Origin: JAXDLH01 sp034666705
GTDB taxonomy: Bacteria > Chloroflexota > UBA6077 > SHYK01
Direction: 5' to 3'
DNA length: 6,323 bases
NCBI GenBank assembly: GCA_034666705.1
Contig: JAXDLH010000413.1
Span: 1-6,323, forward strand
Positions 5,509 through 6,323 of the stretch are shown here, in pieces (positions within the stretch are counted from its first letter, which is position 1; each line of letters starts with the position of its first letter). A program made the translations under genes and the position numbers. The notes under the pieces are model-generated. The model saw only the letters and a program-made list of their open reading frames with translations. It did no database searches and was not told the origin of the DNA.

Positions 5509-5653
5509 GGCCGCTGAGCGCCAGCCAGCCCATGCCGAGGCGCGAGCTGTACGCCGGATCGCCGCCGACGGCCTCGAGTGCTATGACGGCGTTCACCACC
5601 GCCACGAGCCCCCCCGACAATCGCCAGGCCCGCGGCGAGCTTCGGCACGTCAT
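5495..5653 (-). CDS. Possible small membrane protein, 52 aa, or remnant with a frameshift at a G7 tract
   Basis: From an ATG at 5653 the frame encodes 52 aa: a basic start (MTCRSSPRAWRLSGG), one hydrophobic stretch (LVAVVNAVIALEAVGG, residues 16-31) and a second weaker one (LGMGWLALSGLI, 39-50). A GGGG lies 4 nt before the ATG, at the foot of a small GC hairpin (5655-5671). Starting instead from a GTG at 5648, one frame over, the first residues read VPKLAAGLAIVGG, which join smoothly to LVAVVNAV if one base of the G7 tract at 5609-5615 is removed. That version is more like a real membrane protein and suggests a frameshift or a sequencing error. The ORF lies 57 nt after the solute-binding protein gene on the same strand and ends inside the HicB-like gene. 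I recognise no family, and coding status is tentative. Confidence 0.4.
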   Translation of the reverse strand: MTCRSSPRAWRLSGGLVAVVNAVIALEAVGGDPAYSSRLGMGWLALSGLIPR

Positions 5654-5710
5654 TGCGCCCCGGAATGGCGCCGGGCCGCTACGATGGTCCCGTCAGCATA
5701 GCCGGGCAAC

Positions 5711-6323
5711 TCAGGAACGCCACTCCCATTCATGGATGTGGTGGATCGCCGTCGTCGAGTCGGGCGTCAGTCGCGCCACCGGCCCGCTCAACTGGCTGGT
5801 GTACGCCGTGATGCTCGGCGAGAACCAGTGCGGGATTGACGGCAGCTCCTGGGTGTAGACCTGCTCGAGCTCGGCATTGTGCTGGATCCGCTCGTTGCGG
5901 TCCAGCGCCCGGCTGAACCCCTCAAATGCGCGGTCGTACAGGGGGTTCGCCCAGCCCCCCCGATTCTCGCCCGTCCAGCGGTTTTCGGCGCGTGGGATCG
6001 CCGCCGAGATGTTGGCCGACAACGGTCTGGTTGCGATCCCACGCGTTCCGAGGCCCGGAATCAGCGCGCGGGCCTGGGCATCCGCGAGCTGCGCCGCCGA
6101 GAAGACGTGAGTCGTGGCGTCGAAGCCAGACTTGTGCAGGCTGCCGACGATGACGGCGTTCTCCTTCTCGTTCTTGGCCCCGGAGGATGCCCATACCCCG
6201 ACCTGGAAGCGCGTGCCGTCGCGCACGAAGAAGCCGTCGGCGCCCTTGGCGAAGCCCGCCTCCTCCATGAGCTGCTGCGACTTGCGCGGGTCGTAGTCGT
6301 ACCTCGTGATCACCCGCTCGATC
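5711..6323 (-). CDS. ABC transporter substrate-binding protein, family 5 (peptide/nickel type), C-terminal part
   Basis: The window holds the last 203 residues and the stop; the frame continues past the right edge with no start inside. RYDYDPRKSQQLMEEAGF near the visible beginning is the SBP_bac_5 signature stretch (YDPxxAxxLLxEAG). Later come GGWANPLYDRAFEGFSRALDRNERIQHNAELEQVY and LPSIPHWFSPSITAY, the usual closing helices and strand of this fold. These lipoproteins or secreted proteins bind oligopeptides, dipeptides, nickel chelates or other solutes outside the membrane and deliver them to a two-permease ABC importer; the ligand cannot be read from this end. The signal peptide would be off-window. 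No permease or ATPase gene follows downstream, so this gene is last in its operon or stands alone. A GTG at 6313 in the frame is internal, not a start. Confidence 0.9.
   Translation of the reverse strand, partial: IERVITRYDYDPRKSQQLMEEAGFAKGADGFFVRDGTRFQVGVWASSGAKNEKENAVIVGSLHKSGFDATTHVFSAAQLADAQARALIPGLGTRGIATRPLSANISAAIPRAENRWTGENRGGWANPLYDRAFEGFSRALDRNERIQHNAELEQVYTQELPSIPHWFSPSITAYTSQLSGPVARLTPDSTTAIHHIHEWEWRS

Noticed and set aside
5655..5671. 5-bp GC stem with 7-nt loop as a terminator of the solute-binding protein gene.
   Set aside because: The stem is short and there is no T-run after it. It is treated only as a possible structure before the small ORF.
5670..5707. Direct repeat gccgggc (5670-5676 and 5701-5707) as an attachment or insertion site.
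   Set aside because: Seven GC-rich bases recur by chance in this composition, and no mobile gene is present.
5505..5858. Plus-strand ORF overlapping the HicB-like stop by ATGA, the position expected for hicA.
   Set aside because: The translation has no HicA motif and a low-complexity Ser/Pro/Arg composition. Most of it lies antisense to the small ORF and the solute-binding protein gene.
1..6323. CRISPR arrays, tRNA or rRNA genes, transposases and IS ends.
   Set aside because: None seen: no regularly spaced repeats, no cloverleaf or rRNA motifs, and no transposase or integrase domain in any frame.

Overview
The window is GC-rich bacterial DNA, dense in genes and mostly coding on the minus strand. 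No rRNA, tRNA or phylogenetic marker gene is present. The strong G/C bias at third codon positions, the GTG/TTG starts and the gene mix (molybdenum hydroxylase, oligopeptide-type ABC binding protein, VapBC, HicB-like protein) suit a soil or sediment bacterium such as a Chloroflexota or actinobacterial lineage. That assignment is an inference and is weak.

Layout from right to left, the direction of most transcription. (1) 6323-5711: C-terminal 203 residues of an extracytoplasmic solute-binding protein (SBP_bac_5 type), whose start lies off the right edge. (2) 5653-5495: a short hydrophobic ORF whose reading frame is uncertain at a G7 tract. (3) 5302-5508 on the plus strand: a 68-aa HicB-like protein with no HicA partner, tail-to-tail with the small ORF. 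(4) 5301-5147: divergent control region with a candidate extended -10 promoter for the next operon. (5) 5146-1423: a complete three-gene molybdenum hydroxylase operon in the order FAD subunit, [2Fe-2S] subunit, molybdopterin subunit, joined by two 4-nt stop/start overlaps. (6) 1411-799: an overlapping dyad operator followed by vapB and vapC. (7) 743-537: a 68-aa protein of unknown function with a less GC-biased third position. (8) 396-1: N-terminal 132 residues of a carboxymuconolactone decarboxylase/AhpD-fold protein, cut by the left edge and preceded by a G9 tract at its ribosome binding site.

The central unit is the hydroxylase. Electrons would pass from a substrate at the Mo-pterin cofactor of the large subunit, through two [2Fe-2S] clusters of the small subunit, to FAD of the medium subunit. 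The order matches coxMSL, but the active-site loop reads AYRAPGTT. This fits neither form I CO dehydrogenase (AYxCSFR) nor the form II-type loop (AYRGAGR), so the substrate is open. The flanks (vapBC, the unknown 68-aa gene, the orphan HicB-like gene, the damaged or ambiguous small ORF) look like accessory insertions around a metabolic operon. I see no clear sign of a wholly new system. The points most worth checking are the unassigned hydroxylase substrate class, the two homopolymer tracts (G9 and G7), the orphan HicB-like gene and the unknown gene after vapC.
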